Assembly (NCBI GenBank): GCA_030622115.1
Contig: JAUXGN010000001.1
Span: 62,001-126,000, forward strand
Source of the DNA: Candidatus Eiseniibacteriota bacterium
GTDB taxonomy: Bacteria; Joyebacterota; Joyebacteria; Joyebacterales; Joyebacteraceae
Direction: 5' to 3'
DNA length: 64,000 nt
This document shows positions 26,733 to 35,167 of the stretch, in pieces. The notes under the pieces were generated by a model, which saw nothing but the letters and a program-made list of their open reading frames with translations, was not told where the DNA came from and ran no database searches. Position 1 is the stretch's first letter, and every line of letters starts with the position of its first letter. Made by a program: the position numbers and the translations under genes.

Positions 26733-27665
26733 ATGAAGGCGATAGTGGTTGCATTGGTGCTGGCGAGCGTGCTCCTTGTGATGTCATCTGCAGCCCAGGC
26801 CGGCACGATCTACTGGACGCTGGCCCACGAGTGGGCACCACAGGGGCACAGTAGCAGAATGGCAGCGGGCGATCTCGATGGAGATGGGGACATCGATATC
26901 TCGCTGTTTGACGCAACTCCCATTACCCAATTCTGGAATGTGGGAACACCCACGGAGCCCGCATGGCAACTTGGCCCCTCACCGTATCAGGATGTGCCAT
27001 CTTGCACTCAGCAGGTAGGTGGGTTGGGAGATCTTAATGCTGACGGCGATCTCGATCTCGTAATCACCTGTTGGTACGACGACTTCGTCCGCTTCTACTG
27101 GAACGTCGGGACGCCTCAGAATCCGGCATGGGCGGCAGACCTGTCGGTCTTTGATGGCGTGCCGTTCGGCGGCGCCCACGGTAGTCCGCGGCTTGCTGAC
27201 ATGGATGGTGATGGAGATCTGGACCTCATGCTGGGCAGCTGGACCGGAAGGATACGCTACGCCAGGAATGTAGGCACAGCATTCCGGCCGGCGTATGAAT
27301 ACGTGGGCTGGGTGGATGGCATTCCACAGGTTGGTGGCTCCAATCCGACGATAGCTTTGGGCGATCTCGACTCCGATGGCGATCTGGATCTTGTGCGCGT
27401 CTCGTATGGTACTTGGCCGGAGTGCTACGAGAACGTCGGAACACCGCAGGTGTTTGAGTTCGCAGAGAACCCGGACATGATGACCGGTGTGACTATTCCG
27501 CCCACCGGCTATGGCAAGGGTGTTGACCTCATGGACATCGATGCGGATGGAGATCCGGACATGATTCTCGCCAGAGGCTACGGCGAGAACCTCCTATTCC
27601 TGAACGGGGGCGCGACGCCGGTCGAGCGAACAAGTTGGGGTGTGATCAAGGCGGTGTATCGGTGA
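26733..27665 (+). CDS. Exported VCBS/FG-GAP repeat protein with WG-type C-terminal motif
   Basis: From the ATG at 26733 (GGAAGGGG upstream) the product has 310 residues. A signal peptide ends near AAQA. Five calcium-binding type repeats follow: DLDGDGDIDI, DLNADGDLDL, DMDGDGDLDL, DLDSDGDLDL and DIDADGDPDM, spaced about 50-60 residues with FWNVGTP-type strands between, as in FG-GAP/VCBS beta-propellers. These are usually secreted or surface proteins. The end, TPVERTSWGVIKAVYR, is nearly the same as the end of the beta-helix protein at 44183. No enzyme domain is seen. Exported adhesion or binding role is possible but unproven. Confidence 0.8.
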   Translation: MKAIVVALVLASVLLVMSSAAQAGTIYWTLAHEWAPQGHSSRMAAGDLDGDGDIDISLFDATPITQFWNVGTPTEPAWQLGPSPYQDVPSCTQQVGGLGDLNADGDLDLVITCWYDDFVRFYWNVGTPQNPAWAADLSVFDGVPFGGAHGSPRLADMDGDGDLDLMLGSWTGRIRYARNVGTAFRPAYEYVGWVDGIPQVGGSNPTIALGDLDSDGDLDLVRVSYGTWPECYENVGTPQVFEFAENPDMMTGVTIPPTGYGKGVDLMDIDADGDPDMILARGYGENLLFLNGGATPVERTSWGVIKAVYR

Positions 27666-27700
27666 TATGGAACAGACCGCGTCAAGCCGGACCTTTGGGG

Positions 27701-27720
27701 CCCCGTGTGCTTGCACGGGG
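27701..27720 (+). terminator. Possible terminator hairpin after the VCBS gene
   Basis: CCCCGTG pairs with CACGGGG around TGCTTG; only a weak T-rich tract (TCCTGTTGCTT) follows. It is 36 bases after the stop. Confidence 0.4.
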
Positions 27721-27835
27721 TCCTGTTGCTTGGCGCGCCAGGCATGGAGTCCGCGTGCAAACGCGTGGTGCGTAACGGTGGTGCGCCGGGTTATGATGGA
27801 AGGACCATCGAAGCCGTACTGCAAGGAAAGAGATT

Positions 27836-28558
27836 ATGCAGCGTAGACATCGGTCAGTGCATTCGTTTTTGGCGTCCCTACTGAGCCTCTCAGTGTTCGT
27901 GAACGTGGTTCTGTTCACTGGCGCTCTGCTGCCGATCTCGGCGGCCACGGCGAGTGACGTGGGGCGCGGGATCACGATCGCGCAACTCAAGTACCGCGGC
28001 GGTGGAGACTGGTACGCAAATCCGACGGCCCTGCCAAACCTGCTCACTGAGCTACGCCAGCGATCAGATTTGGATATCGCGACCTCGCCGGCCACCGTCT
28101 CACCCGGTGACGATGACATTTTCCTTCACCCCATCATCTACGTCACCGGCCACGGGCGAATACTCTTCAACGAAGAGGACGTCGGGAATCTGAAGACGTA
28201 CTTCGAGCGTGGCGGATTCATGTGGGTCGATGACAACTACGGTCTCGATCCCTATTTCAGAGCTGAGATAGCCAAGGTGTTGCCCGGGAGTTTCCTGGTT
28301 GAGCTTCCGTATGACCACGACATCTACCATTCATTCTACGATTTGCCGGAGGGTCTACCGAAGATCCACGAGCATGACGGCGGCCCGCCTCACGGATACG
28401 GCATCCATCTCGATGGCCGCATGGTCGTCTTCTACAGCTTCAACACGGACATAGGAGACGGCATGGAGGAGATGGAGGTTCACAACGATCCTCCGGAGAA
28501 ACACGAGGCCGCGCTCCGCATGGGAATGAACGTCATCGTCTACGCACTGACGCACTGA
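27836..28558 (+). CDS. Exported DUF4159-family protein
   Basis: The 240-residue product has a long signal peptide (LLSLSVFVNVVLFTGALLPISAATA). The remainder matches DUF4159: ITIAQLKYRGGGDWYANPTALPNL, the VTGHGRI segment, the FERGGFMWVDDNYG segment, and the ending RMGMNVIVYALTH. DUF4159 proteins have a class I glutamine amidotransferase-like fold without a clear active site, and they commonly sit in clusters with MoxR, DUF58 and VWA proteins. It opens a four-gene cluster with very short spacings. AAGGAAAGAG precedes the ATG. Function is unknown, probably envelope stress or assembly. Confidence 0.8.
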   Translation: MQRRHRSVHSFLASLLSLSVFVNVVLFTGALLPISAATASDVGRGITIAQLKYRGGGDWYANPTALPNLLTELRQRSDLDIATSPATVSPGDDDIFLHPIIYVTGHGRILFNEEDVGNLKTYFERGGFMWVDDNYGLDPYFRAEIAKVLPGSFLVELPYDHDIYHSFYDLPEGLPKIHEHDGGPPHGYGIHLDGRMVVFYSFNTDIGDGMEEMEVHNDPPEKHEAALRMGMNVIVYALTH

Positions 28559-28574
28559 GAGTGGGAAGGCCGGC

Positions 28575-31500
28575 ATGACGCGGATCGAGCAGAAGCACAC
28601 TGAACTTGTGGCCGTTATCGCGGGCATCTGGCGCCGCTCAAGACGGCACGTCGCGTTCACCGGGCTGATTCGCGCGCTGGTGCGTCCCCTGGCAGTCGCC
28701 ACCCTCATCCTTCTGGTCGATTCCCTCTTGCTTCTTCCGACGTGGCTTCGCGCCACAGGTGTCCTGCTGATCCTCGTGTCTCTTGGAGCCGGCGCCGCTC
28801 TCTGGTTCATTCGCCCGCTCTCAAGCAGATTCAATGCCGTCTCTGTGGCTGCCCGGATTGAGTCGAAGTTTCCTGACCTTGGCGAGAGACTTGAGTCCGC
28901 AACGGAACTATGGGACAAGCGCGGCGCTGGACGACACGGCTATTCGACGGCCTTCATCGATGCTCTCGTCACGGAGACGGCATCGGAGATTGCCGGAGTG
29001 GATCTGAGCCCGGCTGCGCGCGTTAGCGGGCGACGGCGAGCCGCACGCACACTCGGTCTGACAGTACTCGCATCCGTCGTCATCGTGGTTGCGCTTGGGT
29101 CACGTGTCGGACCGGCGGCAGAGAGACTCCTTCACCCGTTTGCACGCGTGGAGCGGATCTCCGTGGGCATAGCGGTGGAACCGGGAGACACGGAACTCGT
29201 TGCAGGGGAGAACCTCCTGGTGACGGCCGTCGTCACGGGGCCTGCGGACGCCCCGGCGATGCTCGTCTTCCAGTTCGAGGGAGAGGCCGTTCTGGAGCGT
29301 GCGATGCGGGAGGCAGGGGAGACGGCTGTGGCGCGTGGGATGATGGGGCAAGGGGAGACGGTTGTGGGACGGGGGACGATGGAGCAAGAGAAGACGGATG
29401 AAGCCGTAGGGCAGGAGTCTCGCGGGCGGAAGTACGAAGCGTCGCTCATCGACGTACGCACACCTCTCACATACTCAATCACGGCCGGCGATGTGCAAAG
29501 CCCGTGGTTCCGGGTGAACGTTCTGGAGCGACCGTTTGTATCGAGCATCCGCCTTGACTACACGTTTCCCTCCTACAGCGGACTGGTTCCGAGAACCATC
29601 GATGAGAACAACGGCGATATCACCGCGCTCAAAGGGTCAGAGGTCACTGTGACGATCACTGCAGGCAAACCTCTGGAAGCGGCGGCTCTGTTGATGGGCT
29701 CCGGGCGTCGCATCGATCTTTCCCGCCGCGGCCCGAGCACGTTCACCGGTGTGATAGCCGTGGGCGGGAGCGACACGTACTCGATCGAACTCCGGGATGC
29801 CGATGGCCTTTTCAATCGGACGCCACCTGTCTATTCGATCGTGGCAGTCCGTGACGAGTATCCGCTCGCGAAGATAGTAGAGCCGGGCGAGGACCGTGAA
29901 GTCCCACACGACATGATGCTGCCGCTCACGACATCCGCAATAGACGACTACGGTATTTCCAGATTGAGGCTCCACTACGCGCTCTCGGGAGGAGCCGAAG
30001 AGCACACGATCTCTCTCGCGGAGTTTGGGACGCGTGGAGGGCGGGAGGTGGTGCACGATTCCGTCTGGGATCTGAGCGAGACAGGCATCATGCCCGGCTC
30101 GGCTCTCGTCTACTTTGTGGAGGTTGTCGACAACGACCTTGTTGGAGGACCGAAGAGCGCAGAGACCGAGAGCTACCTGGTTCGCTTCCCCTCCATGGCC
30201 GAGATATACAGTGAGGTGACAGGCGAGCAGGACGACATCATCGACGAGCTGGATGATCTCCTTTCTGAGCAGGAAGAACTCAAGGATGAGTTTGAGGAAC
30301 TCCGAGATGAGGTGTTGAGCGATCCAGAGATGGATTGGCAGGAGGAAGAGAGGGTCGAGCAGGTCCTTGAGAACCAGGAGGAAGCGTCGGAGCGCGTCGG
30401 CGAAATGGCATCACGTATGTCGCAGCTCTCCGACAGGATGACCGAGACGGACAGAGTAACGCTCGACACCCTCGAGAAGATGGATGAGATCTCGCAACTC
30501 ATGGAGGAAGTGGCTACCGACGAGATGCGCGAGTTGCTTCAGGAAATCAGAGACGCAATGCGAGAGATGCGCCCCGAGCAGGTGGCCGAAGCGATGAGCG
30601 AGATGACATTCACGCAGGAGGATTACCTCAAGAGGCTCGAGCAGACCCTCAATCTCCTGAAGAGAGTGAAGGCGGAGCAAAGTCTGAAGGACGTCGCGAA
30701 CCGCGCGGAGCGTCTGGCTGAGCAGGAACAGCGTGTCGCCGACAAGAGCGGGGAATCCCCGGGGCAGGAGCAGTGCGAGACCATGGCCGAGCGGCAGGAG
30801 CAGCTTCGCGAGGACGCCGAACGGTTGAGGGAAGATCTTGAGAGCGCCATCGCCGACATGGAGAAGGTCGATCCGGAGACCGCCGCCGAGATGCGGGAGG
30901 CCGCGTCGGAGCTCGACAAGGCGGAGACGCTCGAAAAGATGCAGGAGGCTGCCGAGAAACTCGCCGGGATGAAACCGCAAGAGGCTTCCTCTCAGTGCCA
31001 GTCGGCTGCCAGCGATCTCAAGGCCCTCTTCACGAAGCTCTCGTCATGTCAGGGGGGGATGTCGTGCAGCATCCAGCAGCGAGATCGTGAGACCGTGTTG
31101 CGGGCGATCGGGGAGCTTCTTGGTGTGTCGCAAGAGCAGGAGGAGATCCTGTCCGCGGTCGAAGAGAGGCAACGCGTGCCCCGAGGCGAACTCGTCGAGC
31201 TCGTTGCGAAGCAGACCGACCTGGCTGAGTCGGTGTCATTCGTCGCCGAACGCATGTTCAGAGTATCCAAGGATTCCTTCCGGATTGATGCAGGCCTCTA
31301 TCGGATCTTCGGCATCATTGAGATGGCCATGGGCAGGTCTTCGGCGGCCCTGGCCGACGGTCCGATATCCGGAGCACGAAAAGAGGCGAAGAACGCGCTC
31401 GGCCGCGTGAACTTCCTTATTGTGAAGCTGCTTACCGCAAATCAGTCGAGTTCATCAAGTGGATCCAGCGGTGCGCTTGAACAGATGATGCAGCAGTTGC

Positions 31501-32039
31501 AGCAGATGGCCGAGCGGCAGCAAGAGATCAACCAGTTGACTGAGGAGCTGAGTCGTCGGACAGAGGAGCAGGGGGAAGGCTCGAGTCTTGAAGACGAACT
31601 CGCCGAGATGAAGGCCCAGCAGAAGCGGCTGCTTGAGGAAGCTCGGAGGCTCGCCGAGGAGTTCGGGGAGCGGAGTGAGGTTCTGGGGCGCCTCGATGAC
31701 ACGGTGAAGGAAATGGAGCAGACGCTCGCTGAGATGGAGCGAAGTGGTGCTTCACAAGCGACGATCGATCGTCAGAAGAGGATACTGTCGAGGCTTCTTG
31801 ACTCACAGCGTTCGCTACGCCGCAGGGATTACAAGCGAGAGCGCAGATCGCGAACCGGAGAAGACTACTCGCGAACAGCCCCCGGTGGAATCCCTGACGA
31901 TGTGACCAGGGCATCGCGGGAGTTGAGAGAGGACCTCCTTCGCGCGATGCAGCACGAGTACCCCGCGGAGTATCGCGAACTCATTCGTGCCTACTTCGAG
32001 AGCCTTTCGCGGGATGCCGCTTCGGAGGTGAATCCTTGA
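28575..32039 (+). CDS. Giant membrane-anchored coiled-coil protein, DUF4175-like
   Basis: The 1154-residue product has two N-terminal membrane helices (about 35-80, PTWLRATGVLLILVSLGAG) and a third near 160 (GLTVLASVVIVVALGS). Next are extracytoplasmic Ig-like beta domains (VEPGDTELVAGENLLVTAVV; RLDYTFPSYSGLV). From about 540 there is a very long Glu/Gln/Met/Arg-rich coiled coil, including a CQGGMSC pair near residue 830. This layout fits DUF4175-like proteins seen beside Bat/MoxR genes. An in-frame 36-base tandem repeat expands a linker near residue 250. It overlaps the TPR gene by four bases. It may be a scaffold spanning the periplasm; that is inference. Confidence 0.7.
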   Translation: MTRIEQKHTELVAVIAGIWRRSRRHVAFTGLIRALVRPLAVATLILLVDSLLLLPTWLRATGVLLILVSLGAGAALWFIRPLSSRFNAVSVAARIESKFPDLGERLESATELWDKRGAGRHGYSTAFIDALVTETASEIAGVDLSPAARVSGRRRAARTLGLTVLASVVIVVALGSRVGPAAERLLHPFARVERISVGIAVEPGDTELVAGENLLVTAVVTGPADAPAMLVFQFEGEAVLERAMREAGETAVARGMMGQGETVVGRGTMEQEKTDEAVGQESRGRKYEASLIDVRTPLTYSITAGDVQSPWFRVNVLERPFVSSIRLDYTFPSYSGLVPRTIDENNGDITALKGSEVTVTITAGKPLEAAALLMGSGRRIDLSRRGPSTFTGVIAVGGSDTYSIELRDADGLFNRTPPVYSIVAVRDEYPLAKIVEPGEDREVPHDMMLPLTTSAIDDYGISRLRLHYALSGGAEEHTISLAEFGTRGGREVVHDSVWDLSETGIMPGSALVYFVEVVDNDLVGGPKSAETESYLVRFPSMAEIYSEVTGEQDDIIDELDDLLSEQEELKDEFEELRDEVLSDPEMDWQEEERVEQVLENQEEASERVGEMASRMSQLSDRMTETDRVTLDTLEKMDEISQLMEEVATDEMRELLQEIRDAMREMRPEQVAEAMSEMTFTQEDYLKRLEQTLNLLKRVKAEQSLKDVANRAERLAEQEQRVADKSGESPGQEQCETMAERQEQLREDAERLREDLESAIADMEKVDPETAAEMREAASELDKAETLEKMQEAAEKLAGMKPQEASSQCQSAASDLKALFTKLSSCQGGMSCSIQQRDRETVLRAIGELLGVSQEQEEILSAVEERQRVPRGELVELVAKQTDLAESVSFVAERMFRVSKDSFRIDAGLYRIFGIIEMAMGRSSAALADGPISGARKEAKNALGRVNFLIVKLLTANQSSSSSGSSGALEQMMQQLQQMAERQQEINQLTEELSRRTEEQGEGSSLEDELAEMKAQQKRLLEEARRLAEEFGERSEVLGRLDDTVKEMEQTLAEMERSGASQATIDRQKRILSRLLDSQRSLRRRDYKRERRSRTGEDYSRTAPGGIPDDVTRASRELREDLLRAMQHEYPAEYRELIRAYFESLSRDAASEVNP
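29316..29387 (+). repeat. Two tandem 36-base repeats inside the coiled-coil gene
   Basis: Units 29316-29351 and 29352-29387 both begin GGGGAGACGG and encode GETAVARGMMGQ and GETVVGRGTMEQ. A partial third unit (EKTDEAVGQE) follows. The repeat keeps the frame and sits in a linker between beta domains. Confidence 0.8.
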
Positions 32040-33874
32040 AGGTGACGAGCCGGGGATGGATCAGAGTGTGCGTGTGCCTTGTGATCGCGCTTCTTGCGCT
32101 GCCTCTCGTTATTGAAGCGCGGGAGCCCGCCAATGCCGATGCCATCGAACTCGGGCTTGGCAATGTTCGCCGCGCGCTTGCGCTCGATGACAACGACGCG
32201 GCCGTGCGTCTGGCGGAGGACCTTCTTGATCGGTTCCCCGATGATGAGCGTGCCTTCTGGGGCCTCGCGCGGGTGTACACGCTGGCCGGTGTCGAGCGTG
32301 AGGGTCTGATCCCCCTTCTCGAGAGTCGTCTTGCCATGCTTCCGGGAGACAGAAAGACCGTCTACGAACTAGCGGCTGCGTTCGCGAGGAACGGAGAGAA
32401 AGACAGAGCTCACACGATGTGGCGCGACATGCTGGAGGCGGGACGCGCGGAGCCGGGTTTGTACGTGGACGTTGGCAATCTTGAGATGCACTACAGCATG
32501 CACGAGCAAGCCATCGAGACCTTTCTGCGTGGCAGGGAGCGACTCGAGGACGGGACTCTCTTCAGCACGGAATTGGCCCGCGCGTATGTGATGATAGGCG
32601 AGTACGAGCCTGTGATCGATGAGTGCCTCGTTACCGTGAACGAGCATCCCGGGATGGTGCAGTGGGCCGCGAATCTCGTCGAGCTGATGCTCGAGTCGGG
32701 CGGGGCGAACCGTCGAGTGAGATCGCGTGCCGACGAGATCGCCGGGGCCGAAGAAGCCACGCCTTCGGAACTCAGTTTTGCGGGCAGCATGTATGTGCTC
32801 ATCGGCAGGCTCGACGACGCGCTACAAGCGTACGTGAAGTCCGACGAACTCGCGGGTCGGCGCGGCAGGGAGCTTCTCGAACACGCATACTCCCTCAGAG
32901 ACAGGCGTCTTCTTTCAGAGGCGCGCAGCGTATTCACGGTTGTCATTGAGAGACATCCGGGTTCGGTCAACGCCGCTTTGGCGGGTATCGGCGCCGCCGA
33001 TCTTCTCGTGGAACTGGGTGAACCCGCCAATGCCGTCGTCGAGTTGAAGCGCGTGGCCGCGGCATTCAGCGGTCGGGCGGACGGGAGTGAGGCGCTTCTT
33101 CTGGCGGCGCGCATCGAGCTTGAGGAGATATCAGATCCTGAGGCGGCTCTCGCGACAGTAGCGAGCATAGACAGGGAGTTTCCCAGACGAGCGGTACAGC
33201 TCGCTGAGGAAGCGACGATGATCGCGGTCGATGCACATATGGCGCTGGGAGATCTCGACAGCGCCTACGAGCTTGCGGGGGAGCTTGAGGAGCGAAATCC
33301 CCACGAGAGAGTCGCCGAGCGGGCGGGATACGCTCGGGGCTACATATCGTTCCTGCGTCACGATGGGCCACGCGCTCTGGAGGAACTGAGAGAAACGGTT
33401 GAAGGACATCTTTCAGGGAAGCTCGTGAACGATGCACTCAGGCTTATGTTGGTCATCTCCGATGCCGAGGAAGCAGGAGATGAGGCCATGTTCACGGTTT
33501 TCGCGGACGCGCACGCGGCACTTCTGGGCGGCAGGACCGAGCTTGCTGCGGGGCTCCTTGCTCAAGTGGTCCAGGCATACCCCGACGCAATGGTGGCGTC
33601 GGAGGCCATGATGCTCCGCGGTGGTCTCGCTGAGACTGCGGGCGATCCGGAGACCGCACTCCTGATCTACGGACGCATCGTCACCGAGATCGATGCGATA
33701 GCAGTGCGGGCCGAGGCCATGATGCGCCGGGGGCGGATTCTGAAGGACATGGACGGCCGAGAGAACGAAGCGATCGCTCAGTTTCAGGCGGTTCTCGATG
33801 ATCTGCCTCCGAACTGGCTCTCTGGGGAAGCGCGTCGCGAGATCGAGCGCGTCAGGCGGAGGGAGAGAAGATGA
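32036..33874 (+). CDS. Exported tetratricopeptide-repeat protein
   Basis: The 612-residue product starts at a TTG overlapping the upstream stop (TTGA), with GGAGGTG five bases before it. A signal peptide (IRVCVCLVIALLALPLVIEA) is followed by helical repeats across nearly the whole length: ALALDDNDAAVRLAEDLLDR, FAFW..ARVYTLAGV, YVDVGNLEMHYSMHEQAIE, LLYGRIVTEIDA. These TPR-like repeats usually build protein-protein docking surfaces. Given the tight coupling to the coiled-coil membrane protein upstream and the next gene (ATGA overlap), the three probably act together in the periplasm. No enzyme domain. Confidence 0.85.
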   Translation: MKVTSRGWIRVCVCLVIALLALPLVIEAREPANADAIELGLGNVRRALALDDNDAAVRLAEDLLDRFPDDERAFWGLARVYTLAGVEREGLIPLLESRLAMLPGDRKTVYELAAAFARNGEKDRAHTMWRDMLEAGRAEPGLYVDVGNLEMHYSMHEQAIETFLRGRERLEDGTLFSTELARAYVMIGEYEPVIDECLVTVNEHPGMVQWAANLVELMLESGGANRRVRSRADEIAGAEEATPSELSFAGSMYVLIGRLDDALQAYVKSDELAGRRGRELLEHAYSLRDRRLLSEARSVFTVVIERHPGSVNAALAGIGAADLLVELGEPANAVVELKRVAAAFSGRADGSEALLLAARIELEEISDPEAALATVASIDREFPRRAVQLAEEATMIAVDAHMALGDLDSAYELAGELEERNPHERVAERAGYARGYISFLRHDGPRALEELRETVEGHLSGKLVNDALRLMLVISDAEEAGDEAMFTVFADAHAALLGGRTELAAGLLAQVVQAYPDAMVASEAMMLRGGLAETAGDPETALLIYGRIVTEIDAIAVRAEAMMRRGRILKDMDGRENEAIAQFQAVLDDLPPNWLSGEARREIERVRRRERR

Positions 33875-35145
33875 TTCGAAGGCGAGCGACCACGCTTCTC
33901 ATTCTGGCGATAGCGCTCCTTGTGATTCCCGGGGCGACATACGCGTCCTATCTCATACCGATGGATCTCTCGCAGACCGATCATCTCAAATCGTACGGGG
34001 TTGCGTACTGGGCGATCGAGAAGGGCTATCGTGTTGAGTGGTTCCTCAACTACCGAGGCGGGTCGTTCCATATCCTTGACGGCGGCGCCGACGTAGAGAC
34101 CGAGTGCCGGTATCGGGGAGTGCTGGTTGAGGCTACGGGTGGTGCGGCGCTCATGCACATCTACCGCGCGATCGAGGAGGAGAACATGGAAGTCGTCCTC
34201 CTTGAGAAGGCCCCCGCCGTCGCCCTCTACGCTCCGGATGCCGACGTCCAGCCGTGGGATGACGCTGTCATGCTGGTGCTCGATTACGCGGAGATTCCCT
34301 ACACCATCATATGGGACAAGGACGTGCAGTCCGGCGAACTAGGGAAGTACGACTGGGTGCACCTCCATCACGAGGATTTCACGGGACAGTATGGGAAGTT
34401 CTACGGGAACTACCGGAATGCGGACTGGTACAAAGAGCGGAAGGCCAACTTCGAACGTCTGGCAACAGAGCAAGGGTTCGAATCGGTCTCTGAGCACAAG
34501 AAAGCCACTGCCCGCGCCATCAAGGAATACATTCGCCGTGGAGGGTTCGTCTTTGCGATGTGCTCGGCCACGGACAGCTTCGACATCGCTCTGGCTGCGA
34601 CAGGCGTCGACATCGTTGGCGTGCCATTTGATGAAACGCCTGTGGCTCCGGATTGCCAGGACCGTCTCGACTACTCGCGGTGTCTGGCATTCGAACACTT
34701 CACGCTCTTCACTAACCCGAGCACCTACGAGTTCTCCGACATTGACATGACCGATGAGGTGAAGAGCCGGCCACAGGAGACGGACTACTTCACCCTCTTT
34801 GAGTTTGCGGCGAAGTACGATCCGGTCCCCACGATGCTGACACAGTGCCACGTGAATGTCGTGAAGGGATTCATGGGTCAAACAACGAGCTTCAGAAGGA
34901 GCCTCGTCAAGCGTCACATCCGCGTTCTTGGTGACTATCCGGGGCGGGACGAGGTGAAGTACATCCACGGCGGCTTCGGTCGCGGGACCTTCACCTTCAT
35001 GGGGGGCCATGACCCGGAGGACTACCGCCACATGGTTGGAGACCCACCAACGATTCTCTCAATGCACAGGAACTCGCCCGGCTTTCGTCTCATTCTCAAC
35101 AACGTGCTCTTCCCTGCGGCGAAAAAGAAGGAGAGGAAGACGTAG
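33871..35145 (+). CDS. Exported protein of the family often labelled asparagine synthetase B
   Basis: The 424-residue product has a signal peptide (LLILAIALLVIPGATYA) and then LIPMDLSQTDHLKSYGVAYW and EWFLNYRGGSF. From memory, proteins with this opening in Ignavibacteria, Bacteroidetes and related groups are annotated as asparagine synthetase B. The Asn synthetase hallmarks are absent: no N-terminal catalytic Cys2 and no SGGLDS PP-loop. The label is therefore doubtful. There are histidine- and cysteine-containing segments (FAMCSATDSFDIALAATGVD; FMGGHDPEDY) and a GATase-like look resembling DUF4159. It closes the cluster and overlaps the TPR gene by ATGA. True function unknown. Confidence 0.65.
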   Translation: MIRRRATTLLILAIALLVIPGATYASYLIPMDLSQTDHLKSYGVAYWAIEKGYRVEWFLNYRGGSFHILDGGADVETECRYRGVLVEATGGAALMHIYRAIEEENMEVVLLEKAPAVALYAPDADVQPWDDAVMLVLDYAEIPYTIIWDKDVQSGELGKYDWVHLHHEDFTGQYGKFYGNYRNADWYKERKANFERLATEQGFESVSEHKKATARAIKEYIRRGGFVFAMCSATDSFDIALAATGVDIVGVPFDETPVAPDCQDRLDYSRCLAFEHFTLFTNPSTYEFSDIDMTDEVKSRPQETDYFTLFEFAAKYDPVPTMLTQCHVNVVKGFMGQTTSFRRSLVKRHIRVLGDYPGRDEVKYIHGGFGRGTFTFMGGHDPEDYRHMVGDPPTILSMHRNSPGFRLILNNVLFPAAKKKERKT

Positions 35146-35167
35146 CGAAGTCGGTTTGGAATCTCTC

